A stretch of DNA of 64,000 nt from Moritella sp. 5 (GTDB lineage: Bacteria > Pseudomonadota > Gammaproteobacteria > Enterobacterales > Moritellaceae). Where the stretch lies: assembly GCF_018219455.1 (NCBI RefSeq), contig NZ_CP056122.1, positions 4,744,001-4,808,000 of the forward strand, written 5' to 3'. Under the pieces are notes generated by a model. That model was not told where the DNA came from. It did no database searches and saw only the letters and a program-made list of their open reading frames with translations. Of this stretch, positions 37,980-48,029 are shown piece after piece. The translations under genes and the position numbers were made by a program. The first letter of the stretch is position 1; every line of letters begins with the position of its first letter.

Positions 37980-37995
37980 CTGGTTTTATATACAG
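37980..37995 (-). promoter_or_regulatory. SOS box 1 (LexA operator)
   Basis: CTGTATATAAAACCAG on the minus strand fits CTG-N10-CAG. It lies 12 bases before the lexA start. Confidence 0.9.
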
Positions 37996-37999
37996 TTTC

Positions 38000-38015
38000 T
38001 TGTAATTATATACAG
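38000..38015 (-). promoter_or_regulatory. SOS box 2 (LexA operator, imperfect)
   Basis: CTGTATATAATTACAA on the minus strand: CTG with the right TATAT core but CAA in place of CAG. Two tandem boxes 20 bases apart copy the E. coli lexA arrangement. Confidence 0.75.
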
Positions 38016-38152
38016 TATTATCAAGTTTGCAATATAAGCCTTGAGTATATCTGGATAATAATGAATTAATCGTTTGCTGGCGCTGAAACACAGATTTATG
38101 GCTACACATCTGATATTATTGGAGTAAGCACTCTCTCACTTTAAACAACAGA

Positions 38153-40600
38153 ATGATAACACCTATGCAACAGACACCGTCAATGTTAAGTCGAAGTTTC
38201 GTTAACGGCTTAGTTAAATCTCAGTACGTACCAGATAATCCCGTTGATGCGTTAAATCTAGATTTAACACGTCCTATTGTTTATGCTTTAAAAACTAAAT
38301 CGATGACCGATCTCGTGGCATTACAACGAGCTTGTAAAGAACGAGGCTTACCCGACCCACTTACACCAATAAAAGTAAACGGGGTCATCATACCCAGTTA
38401 TGTTTGCTTAGATAATCCAGCGCCTCTCTTCGGCCGAGTAAAAGATACTGACGTATTTTTTGACGAATTCCAACAGCTATTACGCTTACATAAAGATGAT
38501 AAAGCCCTTGATATCCAATTGATGCCAGTCGCATTATTTTGGGGCCGCGCACCCGGTAAAGAAGGTCAAGTACCACTACTATCATTAGCAAACAGTATTT
38601 CACCAAGCCGTTTACGTAAAACAATCATTGTGGGTCTTAACCGTAAAGATAACTTAGTTCGTTTTAACAAACCTGTATCACTGCGTTTCATGGCCGATCA
38701 GCACGGCACCGATGAAAAAATCGTACAGAAATTAATTCGTGTTGCTAAGATCCATTTCAGTCGTCAAAAATTAGCCGCATCAGGTCCTAAACTACCTAAC
38801 CGCTACCAACTTTTTGAACAACTACTGCGTAACCCAGAAGTTAAAAAAGCCATTCAAGTTGAGATCGCTGAGCATAATATTTCAGCGAAAAAAGCGGAAA
38901 AGCGAGCCAATGATTACATCGATGAAATCGCCAGTGATTTTTCGTATAAACTCGTAAAAAACACCAGTAATTTTATGAGCTGGTTATGGAATAAGATCTA
39001 CAGCGGTATCAAAGTTAATAACGCCGAACAAGTGCGGAAACTTGCCGCCGATGGTCATGAAATCGTATTTATGCCTTGCCATCGTAGCCACATGGATTAC
39101 TTACTTATTTCTTATGTTATTTACAATGAAGGTTTGATCCCACCACACATTGCAGCTGGTATTAATCTTAACTTTTTCCCTGCCGGCCCTATGTTCCGTC
39201 GTGGCGGCGCATTCTTTTTACGCCGTACGTTTAAAGGTAATAAACTTTATGCAACCGTCTTCAGAGAGTACCTAAGCTTATTATTCTCAAAAGGATATTC
39301 TGTTGAATTCTTTACTGAAGGTGGCCGAAGCCGTACAGGACGTTTATTACCACCAAAAACCGGTATGCTTAACATGACATTACAAGCGATGCTGAGAGAA
39401 CAAAGCCGACCAATTACATTAGTGCCGGTATATCTAGGCTACGATCATGTAATGGAAGTGAGCACCTACGTAAAAGAGTTATCAGGGGCTAATAAGAAAA
39501 AGGAAAGTGTATTCCAAGTATTTGGGATCGCCAAAAAACTTAAAAATTATGGCCAAGCATTTGTTAACTTTGGTGAACCGATCAACCTTAACCAATATTT
39601 AAACAAACACGTTGAAAACTGGCGTGATGATATGAATATGCCGGTTGAAGAACAGCCTCAGTGGCTAAACCAAACAACTCGCGATCTTGCGAATCAAGTG
39701 ATGATAAATATCAATAGTGCCGCAGCGGTAAATGCCTTAACGATTTGCGCAGTAATTTTACACGCCGCGCCACATAAGGCACTGAGCCGAGAAATTTTGG
39801 TGAAGCAAATTGATAGTTACTTAAAATTACTTCGTAACAACCCATATAGTGAATTTAGTACCTTACCAGAAAACAGTGCAGAAGAGATTTTAGACCAAGC
39901 GATCTCGATGAAGAAATTCACCGTACGTGAAGATAGCTTAGGACAAATGCTATCGATGTCATATGAACAAGCTGTACTATTAACCTTCTACCGTAATAAT
40001 ATTTTACACCTGTTTGCACTACCGTCATTAATTGCCGCAATCGTGACAGAAAAACCACGGACCAGTGTAGAAGAAATTAATGGTAAAGTTCGCCAGCTTT
40101 ATCCGTTAATTCAAGCGGAATTGTTCTTGAAATATTCAGACGATGAATTAGATGATTGTATCACTGATACGCTAACTGAGATGCAGACACAGGGATTAAT
40201 CGTCAATAGTGACAGTGTCATTATACCGGTTAACGAACACTTAATGTCACTAAGACTACTTGCTGCAAGCATCCAAGAAACGCTACAACGTTATGCGATT
40301 GTACTGACCGTATTAGAGCATAACCAAGTCATTGAAAAGAGCCTACTCGAAGATCGTAGTCAGTTAATTGCCGAACGTTTATCATCGCTAAATGGTGTGA
40401 GTGCGCCAGAGTTTTTTGATAAGAAAGTGCTCGCTATCTTTATTAATAAACTCCAAGAACTGCACTACTTATCTGATGAAGGCACAGCTAAAGCCGATAA
40501 AATTAGTCAGTTAGCGAATATAGTCAGAAGCTTGACCACGCTTGAAGTGAAGCAAACAATCTCAGATGTAATACTTAGTCAACAATTTAGTGACGACTAG
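38153..40600 (+). CDS. plsB: Glycerol-3-phosphate 1-O-acyltransferase PlsB
   Basis: 815 residues (E. coli 807). Inner-membrane enzyme that puts the first acyl chain, from acyl-CoA or acyl-ACP, on glycerol 3-phosphate. Acyltransferase block I CHRSHMDYLL (His310, Asp315), block II AGINLNFFPAGPMFRRGGAFFLRR, block III FFTEGGRSRTGRLL, block IV ITLVPVYLGYDHV. The long N-terminal (1-280) and C-terminal regions are usual for PlsB. Divergent from lexA. Confidence 0.97.
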   Translation: MITPMQQTPSMLSRSFVNGLVKSQYVPDNPVDALNLDLTRPIVYALKTKSMTDLVALQRACKERGLPDPLTPIKVNGVIIPSYVCLDNPAPLFGRVKDTDVFFDEFQQLLRLHKDDKALDIQLMPVALFWGRAPGKEGQVPLLSLANSISPSRLRKTIIVGLNRKDNLVRFNKPVSLRFMADQHGTDEKIVQKLIRVAKIHFSRQKLAASGPKLPNRYQLFEQLLRNPEVKKAIQVEIAEHNISAKKAEKRANDYIDEIASDFSYKLVKNTSNFMSWLWNKIYSGIKVNNAEQVRKLAADGHEIVFMPCHRSHMDYLLISYVIYNEGLIPPHIAAGINLNFFPAGPMFRRGGAFFLRRTFKGNKLYATVFREYLSLLFSKGYSVEFFTEGGRSRTGRLLPPKTGMLNMTLQAMLREQSRPITLVPVYLGYDHVMEVSTYVKELSGANKKKESVFQVFGIAKKLKNYGQAFVNFGEPINLNQYLNKHVENWRDDMNMPVEEQPQWLNQTTRDLANQVMININSAAAVNALTICAVILHAAPHKALSREILVKQIDSYLKLLRNNPYSEFSTLPENSAEEILDQAISMKKFTVREDSLGQMLSMSYEQAVLLTFYRNNILHLFALPSLIAAIVTEKPRTSVEEINGKVRQLYPLIQAELFLKYSDDELDDCITDTLTEMQTQGLIVNSDSVIIPVNEHLMSLRLLAASIQETLQRYAIVLTVLEHNQVIEKSLLEDRSQLIAERLSSLNGVSAPEFFDKKVLAIFINKLQELHYLSDEGTAKADKISQLANIVRSLTTLEVKQTISDVILSQQFSDD

Positions 40601-40666
40601 GTAACTATCACGTATGAGAATATTACGTAAACATAGAAAAGTCTCCCTTTAAACATTGTATGTTTT

Positions 40667-40706
40667 GAATAAATAAAAAGGAGCTTCAGCTCCTTTTTAT
40701 TTATTC
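40667..40706. terminator. Terminator after plsB
   Basis: An 18-bp perfect stem ending AAAAAGGAGC / GCTCCTTTTT around TTCA (arms 40667-40684 and 40689-40706). Symmetric A/T tracts make it bidirectional, serving plsB and the lipoprotein gene. Confidence 0.92.
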
Positions 40707-40745
40707 CTGATTACTCACCTAAGAGACTACATGGCCAAAATACCA

Positions 40746-41612
40746 CTATTGAAGTTTTGTTACGCCCTCATGCACACATAAAAACGGAGACGTAATGCCA
40801 CCATACGCTCCAGGCCCGCCTCTATTAGGCACATCAAATATTCCGTGATTCCCATAATAATCATCCCCCTTTTTAAACGTGTCAAAAGAATCTCGATTAT
40901 TGACTTCAATAATGGGGAGCGAGCTAGACATAAAATAGTCAACTGACCATGTTGTATCATTAGCCTCATACAATTCAGCCATGAACGCCGAGTTAGCATA
41001 CAAAGTATTGTATGACGCCTCTCGCCTCTGCGCCACAGGGTCATATTTATCACCTATCAGTGGAAGCTTCCAGCCATTATTACTTTCACAGAAAGCGATA
41101 GCGTCCTGACCAGATAAAGGCGTCTCAAAAGATGTCGTGTACATTGCGTATCCATAGGCGGTTTGATTATTTTTTTTATCCTCCGAAGAGGGCTGATAGG
41201 GAATGGTGATCATATATTCATCACCAACCTTTTTCCAAACCAGTACGTCATTAAAGTCTAACCCTTCAGGAATAAAAATAGATACGGTCATCAGTTCTTT
41301 ATCTGTATTAGGATTACTAATAGTAATGTCGTTTGCTCCAACGTAAAGTTCAGATATCAAGTCACTATGGTCAAAAAAACAAGTATTAGCTACACTCGAC
41401 TCTAAGTTAGTCCCTGTATTAAGGTTATGTAAAGTACATTTAATTTGGCTGGTCGTTTTGAAAGATACCAATAAATCATTCTTCTCCCCCCAGTAAACTT
41501 CCGCTTTATGAGGCAAAATCTTAAGTTCTTTATAATTATTCCCGTTACTTCCATCACAACCAATAAGCCCTAGACTCAGAAGTGCAGCGCAAATAATAAA
41601 TATTTTTTTCAC
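40746..41612 (-). CDS. Lipoprotein with C-terminal DUF1566/Lcl-like domain, unknown
   Basis: 288 residues from a GTG at 41612 that has GGGG upstream; a longer frame starts at 41639 without a ribosome site. Signal peptide with lipobox LIGC then DGSNG, so a lipoprotein; Asp at +2 suggests inner-membrane retention by the E. coli rule. About 20-130 looks like a beta-rich domain. From 130, AIAFCESNNGWKLPL, TTWSVDYFMSSSLP and PFLCVHEG resemble DUF1566/Lcl-type surface domains, with Cys pairs. Function unknown; a surface or sensing role is a guess. Confidence 0.65.
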   Translation of the reverse strand: MKKIFIICAALLSLGLIGCDGSNGNNYKELKILPHKAEVYWGEKNDLLVSFKTTSQIKCTLHNLNTGTNLESSVANTCFFDHSDLISELYVGANDITISNPNTDKELMTVSIFIPEGLDFNDVLVWKKVGDEYMITIPYQPSSEDKKNNQTAYGYAMYTTSFETPLSGQDAIAFCESNNGWKLPLIGDKYDPVAQRREASYNTLYANSAFMAELYEANDTTWSVDYFMSSSLPIIEVNNRDSFDTFKKGDDYYGNHGIFDVPNRGGPGAYGGITSPFLCVHEGVTKLQ

Positions 41613-42154
41613 ATTATTTCCCCAATAAAAGAGTGTCATATAATTAATTTTAATAACCTTTTAGTATCCTTTACTAATAATATGTAAAGGCTGTTGAAAA
41701 AAAATATTAGTATCTAATGTCACTTCCTCAATAAAATAAAATTGATTAACCAAACAGTTTCAATAGATAAGGAGATAACAGCATATTCAATTCCAAGCTT
41801 TAAAAGCTAGTAAACTTTAATATAATGAAAATTGGAATAACATTAATAATTACTAACTACTATATTAGGTCTCAAGTTAATATAGAGCAGCAATCACTTA
41901 CATTTTCTAACTTAATTCAACGATAAGAAGTCTTAATGGAAGGAACAAAAATTTCATTAATGAAGCACATTTAGGGACGACTGCGATTACATTTCGCCTT
42001 TGCCTGCTGAGTTACCGCAACCTACGCTTACTATCTTTGTAGCTAATCAATGTTGTCAGTGCGCCTCTTCAGCGGACTTAAAAGGCACACAATATAACTA
42101 GGTAAACTTATTTCAATTGTAACGACAAACTACACCAATGATCTGGATATCCAC
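41613..42154. other. Intergenic region between lipoprotein gene and ubiA
   Basis: 542 bases, AT-rich on the left. The right part (41964-42101) has a short coding-like stretch described separately. No complete gene is seen. Confidence 0.6.
41964..42101 (+). pseudogene. Possible 3' remnant of a coding sequence
   Basis: A 45-codon open stretch with no start codon reads DDCDYISPLPAELPQ then TLTIFVANQCCQCAS and ends at TAG. Base composition rises against the AT-rich surroundings and the amino-acid mix is protein-like, with a CCxC cluster. It could be the tail of a lost gene. Not recognised; chance cannot be excluded. Confidence 0.25.
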
Positions 42155-43015
42155 CTACAAATAGCTTAAAAATAAGCTCGAAAAAATAATCATACCGACA
42201 TAATTATTATGTAGAAATGCTTTAAAACAAGACTCTCGGTCGCGATTCACAATCAAATATTGTTGATAAATAAATAGTCCAGCAACGATTGTTAAGCCAA
42301 TAAAGAACACGCTTGGTAAAACCAATAACCAACCTAATAATCCTAAACATAATAACGATGACAATTGTAATAACCCTACGATCAATTTATCTTTTTTACC
42401 GAATAAAATTGCGGTAGATTTAATGCCAATTTTTAAATCATCATCTCGATCAACCATGGCATATAAGGTATCGTAAGCAACTGTCCATAAGATATTTGCC
42501 ACAAATAATAACCATGCATAACTCGGTACAGAATCTAATTGCGCCGCAAACCCCATCGGAATAGCCCAACCAAATGCCATGCCTAATACAACTTGAGGTA
42601 GGTGAGTATAACGCTTCATAAATGGATAGCACGCGGCAAGGCCAACGCCCACAAACGATAATAGAATCGTCAATGTATTCATGGTCAACACAAGTAAAAA
42701 AGCCAGCAAGGTTAAACCAAAGAAAAACATCAACGCTGCACGGCTTGATATACGCCCAGAAGCAAGCGGCCTATTTTCAGTGCGTTTTACATGACCATCA
42801 ACATGCCGATCAGCAAAATCATTAATGACACACCCCGCCGCACGCATTAAAATAACCCCTAATGTAAAAACGAGGAGCACATCTAATTTAGGGACGCCTT
42901 CAGCAGCAATCCACAACGCCCACAGCGTTGGCCACAATAACAGCAAGGTGCCAATAGGCTTATCCATACGAGTAAGCTGTATGTAATCTTTCATTTTTGA
43001 TGTCATGAACGACAT
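42155..43015 (-). CDS. ubiA: 4-hydroxybenzoate octaprenyltransferase UbiA
   Basis: 286 residues with about eight or nine membrane segments. Prenyl-diphosphate Asp motifs: [19 protein letters not shown] (NDxxDxxxD) and a second [20 protein letters not shown] (DxxxD). Attaches the polyprenyl tail to 4-hydroxybenzoate in ubiquinone synthesis at the inner membrane. It follows ubiC by 18 bases, so the two first steps are one operon, as in E. coli (ubiCA). Confidence 0.96.
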   Translation of the reverse strand: MSFMTSKMKDYIQLTRMDKPIGTLLLLWPTLWALWIAAEGVPKLDVLLVFTLGVILMRAAGCVINDFADRHVDGHVKRTENRPLASGRISSRAALMFFFGLTLLAFLLVLTMNTLTILLSFVGVGLAACYPFMKRYTHLPQVVLGMAFGWAIPMGFAAQLDSVPSYAWLLFVANILWTVAYDTLYAMVDRDDDLKIGIKSTAILFGKKDKLIVGLLQLSSLLCLGLLGWLLVLPSVFFIGLTIVAGLFIYQQYLIVNRDRESCFKAFLHNNYVGMIIFSSLFLSYL

Positions 43016-43033
43016 AGAGTTAACATCCTTTTA

Positions 43034-43666
43034 TTATTTATACGCTAAGGCATCAGGTAAAAACACTTCAGAAACAAGTAATGACTGCCCACCTAATAGA
43101 AAACACGAACGACGCCCGAATAACGATGCTTTAGGAGCTGATGAAAACAGATGAGACAATGAATATACTTTACTGTGTGAATGAAATTCAGCTATTTCAA
43201 TTTCACTACGCTGCATATCAGGCGCGTTAAACAATACGCTACCTAATGAACGGGTCCCCAGTTTTTCCAATTCACCGCCCGGTGCAGTTAGCGTATTTAA
43301 TGGCATAACGCTACGCGCAAAAACCCAAGGTATCCCATCAAGTTTTAATAGAACCTCACGAACAAAACCTAAATTATCCGTTAGATTTAATTTTATCTTT
43401 TCATCGTCGGATAGTTGATAATGACCTTCCGCTAATATTTCAACCGTAAATGTCTGACAATGCTGCTTCAATCTAGCAGTTAATGACCCCGTATCAACGA
43501 GCCAATCATAAAGATTCGCAGATAATTTTTCTTCTAATATAGTTGGCCATAACCACTTCGAATCACAGCCGATGGGGTAGCATGGTAATGCCTGCTCACT
43601 AGTACGCGTATTATTTATATTATCTGACATATTATAAATTACTTTTTCAACAACGAAATCAGGCAT
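43034..43666 (-). CDS. ubiC: Chorismate lyase UbiC
   Basis: 210 residues as called; an ATG at 43630 would give 198, and neither has a strong ribosome site. The core matches the UbiC family: LYDWLVDTGSLTARL, FVREVLLKLDGIPWVFARSVMP, LGTRSLGSVLF (with the Arg that contacts 4-hydroxybenzoate) and FGRRSCFLL. It cuts pyruvate from chorismate to give 4-hydroxybenzoate for UbiA. The N-terminus is longer than in E. coli (165). Confidence 0.92.
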   Translation of the reverse strand: MPDFVVEKVIYNMSDNINNTRTSEQALPCYPIGCDSKWLWPTILEEKLSANLYDWLVDTGSLTARLKQHCQTFTVEILAEGHYQLSDDEKIKLNLTDNLGFVREVLLKLDGIPWVFARSVMPLNTLTAPGGELEKLGTRSLGSVLFNAPDMQRSEIEIAEFHSHSKVYSLSHLFSSAPKASLFGRRSCFLLGGQSLLVSEVFLPDALAYK

Positions 43667-43804
43667 AATTATCTGCTATTCAGACCAAGATTGTAAGCAG
43701 GGACACAAGTTGTTAACTGATTTATTTAATTAATCATTTGAAAGTGAGTATACTGACTCACAACCAACCTACTTTTACGACTCATTTAACTAAGGACACG
43801 GTAA

Positions 43805-44206
43805 ATGAAAAAATTATTCTGGCTCTTGTGCATGATCATGGCCTCAGTATCTTCCACTGCCGTATCTGCTAACGACCACAAGCCGGTGTATATTTATTTC
43901 GGCTTAGAGCCGGATATTATTACCAACTATACCAGTGAAACAAACAAAATTGGTTTCATCAGTGTCTCTATAGAATTTATGCTCGCAGATAAAAAAAGCT
44001 TAGCTGTGATAGAAAAGCATGAACCCTTGATCAGGGATAAAATAATTTCATTACTCGGTCAGCAATCACCACAACATTTACGCTCTCTCACAGGCCGAGA
44101 AGAGATCAGAAAAATGATCCAAAATGAAGTGAACAGCTTACTAAAACAAGAAAGTGGTGAAGCCGTGATTGAGAATCTATTATTTACCAAATATATATTA
44201 ATGTAA
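43805..44206 (+). CDS. FliL-like secreted or membrane-associated protein
   Basis: 133 residues. N-terminal signal sequence to about 22 (ends SAVSAN region), then a small FliL-like domain: VYIYFGLEP, FISVSIEFMLADKKSLAVIEKHEPLIRDKII, REEIRKMIQNEVNSLL, ENLLFTKYILM. True FliL stabilises the flagellar stator. This copy lies outside any flagellar cluster, divergent from ubiC, an arrangement also seen in vibrios and relatives as I recall. Function outside the flagellum is unproven. Confidence 0.75.
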   Translation: MKKLFWLLCMIMASVSSTAVSANDHKPVYIYFGLEPDIITNYTSETNKIGFISVSIEFMLADKKSLAVIEKHEPLIRDKIISLLGQQSPQHLRSLTGREEIRKMIQNEVNSLLKQESGEAVIENLLFTKYILM

Positions 44207-44211
44207 TCAAA

Positions 44212-44241
44212 AAAGGAGTAAGCCGCTAAGCCTACTCCTTT
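44212..44241. terminator. Terminator between fliL-like gene and hldE
   Basis: Arms 44212-44220 and 44233-44241 (AAAGGAGTA / TACTCCTTT) with a 12-base loop, between convergent genes. Confidence 0.75.
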
Positions 44242-44294
44242 ATCAATTTACATCGCTAATACAATCAGCTAGTCACTTATGCTTTTAAATAGCA

Positions 44295-45716
44295 TTAACG
44301 TTTAATCGCATTAATGATCGCAGTCGTGGAGCAACCATCTTCAAATTGTAAGATATTAACCTTGCCACCATTCGCCAGAACTTGTTTATGCCCAGCGATC
44401 TCTTCTACTTTGTAATCACCACCTTTAACTAATACATCAGGTAGTAATTCAGAGATTAAACGCTCTGGTGTTTCTTCAACAAACTCCACAACCCAATCAA
44501 CGGCACCTAAAGCAGCAAGTACTGTCATACGGCGATCACAAGTATTAATCGGACGACCAGATCCTTTCAACCCACGTACAGAAGCATCAGAATTAACCGC
44601 CAAAATTAAACGTTGCCCCAGTTTACGTGCCGAATTTAAATAAGACACATGACCCGCATGCAGAATATCAAAACAACCATTAGTCATGACAATCTCTTCG
44701 CCACGTAACTTAGCTGATTTAACTGCAATTTTTAACTGCTCTTCGCTTAATACACCAAACCCACTTTCATGAGATCCATAAACAGAGTTCGCTAATTCAA
44801 TCGGGCTTACCGTCGACGTACCAATTTTAGCAACCACAACACTTGCTCCCGCGTTAGCCAATGCACAAGCTTCTTCGAGTGATGAACCCGCTGATACAGC
44901 TGCTGCTAATACTGAGATAACCGTATCACCCGCGCCTGTCACGTCATACACTTCTTGTGCTAATGCAGGAAGGTGAAACTCATCTTGCTCAGCTCGAATT
45001 AAGGTCATGCCTTTTTCACTACGCGTAACTAATAATGCTTCGAGATCATATTCAGTAATTAATTTTCGACCTTTCTCAACAAGGTCTTGTTCATTCTTAC
45101 AATATCCAACAACCGCTTCAAACTCCGATAAATTTGGCGTTAACAAGGTCGCACCACGGTATTTTTCAAAATCACAGCCTTTTGGATCAACAAAAACTTT
45201 AACGCCTTGTTGCTTTGCTGCTTGGATCATTTGTTGTACCTCAACCAAGGCGCCTTTGTTATAGTCCGATACGATCATTACTGAATAATCCGAAAAATTA
45301 TCAATCGTTTTGGCGACTAAAGGTTGGGTATCGACTGCCGCAACAGATTCTTCAAAATCTAATCTAATCACTTGCTGACCACGGCTTAATACACGTAATT
45401 TAGTGATAGTTGGGTAATCATCTAATTGCAAAAAATCACAAATAACATCGACAGCATTCATTTTCCCGCATAGCGCTTGTGCAGCTTCGTCATTACCCGT
45501 TAAGCCTAAAAGTTTTGTACTAGCACCTAAAGCCGCAAGGTTAAGCGCAACGTTAGCGGCACCACCAGGGCGATCTTCAACATTATTCACTTTAACAATT
45601 GGAACTGGCGCCTCGGGAGAAATACGACTCGAATCGCCCGTCCAATAACGATCTAACATTACATCGCCAACGACTAATATTTTTGAATTGTTAAAGTCAG
45701 GTAAAATGATTTCCAT
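44295..45716 (-). CDS. hldE: Bifunctional heptose-7-phosphate kinase / heptose-1-phosphate adenylyltransferase HldE
   Basis: 473 residues, a fusion. Residues 1-320: PfkB-type sugar kinase with [14 protein letters not shown] and catalytic-Asp motif [15 protein letters not shown]. Residues about 340-473: nucleotidyltransferase with [16 protein letters not shown] (HxGH). It makes ADP-D-glycero-beta-D-manno-heptose for the LPS inner core, after GmhA and with GmhB in between. Ends of both domains are intact. It follows glpG by 17 bases. Confidence 0.97.
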   Translation of the reverse strand: MEIILPDFNNSKILVVGDVMLDRYWTGDSSRISPEAPVPIVKVNNVEDRPGGAANVALNLAALGASTKLLGLTGNDEAAQALCGKMNAVDVICDFLQLDDYPTITKLRVLSRGQQVIRLDFEESVAAVDTQPLVAKTIDNFSDYSVMIVSDYNKGALVEVQQMIQAAKQQGVKVFVDPKGCDFEKYRGATLLTPNLSEFEAVVGYCKNEQDLVEKGRKLITEYDLEALLVTRSEKGMTLIRAEQDEFHLPALAQEVYDVTGAGDTVISVLAAAVSAGSSLEEACALANAGASVVVAKIGTSTVSPIELANSVYGSHESGFGVLSEEQLKIAVKSAKLRGEEIVMTNGCFDILHAGHVSYLNSARKLGQRLILAVNSDASVRGLKGSGRPINTCDRRMTVLAALGAVDWVVEFVEETPERLISELLPDVLVKGGDYKVEEIAGHKQVLANGGKVNILQFEDGCSTTAIINAIKR

Positions 45717-45733
45717 TATTCTCTCGATAATTT

Positions 45734-46582
45734 CTAATTAGAAGATTTAAATTTATAGTCTAAAAATGCTTGGCCACAACCAACCATTAAACCAAGTACA
45801 TGTGCAGCGTTAGCAACATTAAGACCAAATATTGGGAAAAAGCCGAGCACAAGCCAAACCAGCATAAAACCAACATAAGGCTTGGGTAAACTAATACCCT
45901 GTGTTGGCGCTAACCAACCTGTCCACCAAATATAACCGACCAAGGCATAAACCACACCCGATAAACCACCAAAGTTAGGTCCTGCTAATAAAAACTGACC
46001 GATATTGGGTATTAACGCAGCAACTAAAAACAACAGTAATAACTTTTTACTGCCCAGCTTATTTTCAATTTGGCCACCAAGATACCACCACCATAATAAA
46101 TTAAATACTAGGTGTAAAACTGAAAAATGAATGAGCGCAGGGGTAAATAAACGCCAAACCTCACTCAGTGAGGAAACACTTAAATCAAAAGGAAAATGCA
46201 GCGCAGCATATATAAATTCATTTTGTGTCAACATGCTAAAATACATCGCGGCAAAGACAACCACACTCAAGGTAAAAATAGTGAGGGTCACTTTACCTGC
46301 ATGTATCAAAAAGTTGGACAACATATTACCCGAACCATAACTAAAATTTGCCGTACGCGTATCAGCAACATCCCAAGACGCTGCTTGGTATTTATCTTGA
46401 TAAGGGTCAGCCAAAAACATATCAAGTTCTTGTGATGCAACTTCAACATGGGTCATCGCGGGTAAACAGATCGCAAACCCGTCTTCTGTTTGTGCGACTT
46501 TCGCATCAATTTTCTGCACTGCTAAATAATCTACAAAAGCCTGCGCCATACGTGGATTATTAATTACACCAATCTCAATCAT
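45734..46582 (-). CDS. glpG: Rhomboid protease GlpG
   Basis: 282 residues from the ATG at 46582, chosen for AGG upstream and match to E. coli. N-terminal cytosolic domain (1-90; [16 protein letters not shown]), then six membrane helices. Catalytic dyad Ser208 in [10 protein letters not shown] and His261 in NAAHVLGLM; the [19 protein letters not shown] loop is also conserved. It cleaves membrane proteins within the bilayer. Starts eight bases after glpE. Confidence 0.96.
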   Translation of the reverse strand: MIEIGVINNPRMAQAFVDYLAVQKIDAKVAQTEDGFAICLPAMTHVEVASQELDMFLADPYQDKYQAASWDVADTRTANFSYGSGNMLSNFLIHAGKVTLTIFTLSVVVFAAMYFSMLTQNEFIYAALHFPFDLSVSSLSEVWRLFTPALIHFSVLHLVFNLLWWWYLGGQIENKLGSKKLLLLFLVAALIPNIGQFLLAGPNFGGLSGVVYALVGYIWWTGWLAPTQGISLPKPYVGFMLVWLVLGFFPIFGLNVANAAHVLGLMVGCGQAFLDYKFKSSN

Positions 46583-46590
46583 GCTATTAC

Positions 46591-46911
46591 CTATTTTGTC
46601 ACAAACGCACATTCTCGACGCCAAGCTTCAAACCCACCGTCCATGCTGTACACGTTTTCAAAGCCTTGTTCCACTAAATATTGCGCCGCGCCTTGACTAC
46701 TACGCCCATGATAACAAACCACCACCACAGGCACATCAAAGTTCGTTTGCTGCATGAAGTTACCTAACACTGAGTCAGTGAGATGCAATGAATCTTCAAT
46801 ATGTGCATCTGTAAATGATTGAGGGTCACGAATATCGACAATTTTAACGCCTGTACTATCACTGACTAATTGCTGAACTTCATTAATTGAAATATGTTTG
46901 AAACTATCCAT
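46591..46911 (-). CDS. glpE: Thiosulfate sulfurtransferase GlpE (rhodanese)
   Basis: 106 residues, single rhodanese domain. Catalytic Cys in VVCYHGRSSQGAAQYL, and IVDIRDPQSF near the N-terminus. Transfers sulfane sulfur from thiosulfate to cyanide or thioredoxin in the cytosol. First gene of glpE-glpG-hldE; the E. coli partner glpR is not present. Confidence 0.95.
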   Translation of the reverse strand: MDSFKHISINEVQQLVSDSTGVKIVDIRDPQSFTDAHIEDSLHLTDSVLGNFMQQTNFDVPVVVVCYHGRSSQGAAQYLVEQGFENVYSMDGGFEAWRRECAFVTK

Positions 46912-47193
46912 TATTTTCTCATCTTTAGTGATATTAAGAACTAAAATTTGCTATAAGAACAAAGATACCAAATATTGATGTACTCTTTAAGCATTATCAT
47001 CCACAAAGGTGGCTATCCCATCAAAGTGAAACCTGTTATATTTCAATTCTAAACAGGCATTAATAAGACTGGCACGAGATATAACGCGTATTAATGTTTA
47101 TAAAATTCAACACCATGATAGAAGATATCAATTGTGAATAATTAATTTAATCACAGTACTAATTTTAAGATTTGCAAACTATGAGCAACTAAT

Positions 47194-47961
47194 ATGAATA
47201 ATGAAATATTTGTTATCAACCTGGATAAATCAACCTCACGTTTAGAAACCTCAACTCAACAGTTAAAAGCTGCTGGTTTATCTTTCACAAGGATACCAGC
47301 CGTCTACGGTGCTGACTTATCTAAAACGGAAAAAAACACACACTATAGTAGCGATTTAAATCATAAATTATTCTATCGAAAATTAAATGATGGTGAAATT
47401 GGTGCATACCTCAGTCATCGAAAAGCTTGGCAAGCAATTGTAGATAAAGAGCTTGATTATGGCATTGTGTTTGAAGATGACTTTATCTTGCGAGATGATC
47501 TAAATAAAGCAATAGAAAATATAAATGCTATCCCATTTGAATGGGATTATATTAAGTTGGCCAGCTATAACAGTAAAGAAATAAAACAAAAAGTAATATA
47601 CCAAAAACGACTTATAGATATGGATTTAGTCGCCTATACGAAGGTCGTTACAGGGGCTTCTGCTACCGTGATTAGCTATAAGGCGGCTAAAGAACTACTT
47701 GTGAAAACTGAACGATTTGGTAGACCTTTTGATACTGATTTACAATATTGGTGGGAAAAAAATATCCATATATTCTGCTTACTACCATTCGTATCAGCGC
47801 AAGATGAAAATATGTTAAGTGATATTGACAGCACGGGTGGCAAACGTAATAAGAGTAATAATCGTTTTTTTCAACGTCAATTTATTCAAATTAAAAAATT
47901 CTTTTTAAATCGACATCATAATGCTGCTTTTTTAGCAAAATATAATAATCTAGATTTATAA
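47194..47961 (+). CDS. Glycosyltransferase family 25 (LPS biosynthesis)
   Basis: 255 residues. GT25 signatures: IFVINLDKSTSRLE at the N-terminus, LNDGEIGAYLSHRKAWQAIVD, GIVFEDDFIL (the DxD-like metal/donor site), VTGASATVISYKAAKEL, PFDTDLQYWW. The family adds galactose or similar sugars to lipo-oligosaccharide cores (LgtB-like, Lex). The tail is basic, fitting membrane association. Alone on its strand among LPS genes; converges on a GT4 gene. Exact sugar unknown. Confidence 0.88.
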   Translation: MNNEIFVINLDKSTSRLETSTQQLKAAGLSFTRIPAVYGADLSKTEKNTHYSSDLNHKLFYRKLNDGEIGAYLSHRKAWQAIVDKELDYGIVFEDDFILRDDLNKAIENINAIPFEWDYIKLASYNSKEIKQKVIYQKRLIDMDLVAYTKVVTGASATVISYKAAKELLVKTERFGRPFDTDLQYWWEKNIHIFCLLPFVSAQDENMLSDIDSTGGKRNKSNNRFFQRQFIQIKKFFLNRHHNAAFLAKYNNLDL

Positions 47962-47967
47962 GTAATT

Positions 47968-48011
47968 TAAAGTGATAAATAGTTATAGCGAAGCAACTAT
48001 TTATCACTTTA
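47968..48011. terminator. Terminator between the GT25 and GT4 genes
   Basis: A 17-bp perfect stem (47968-47984 with 47995-48011, core AAAGTGATAAATAGTT) and a 10-base loop between convergent genes. Loop-distal ends are AT-rich on both sides. Confidence 0.8.
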
Positions 48012-48029
48012 TTACCTAAGTATGCCTAC

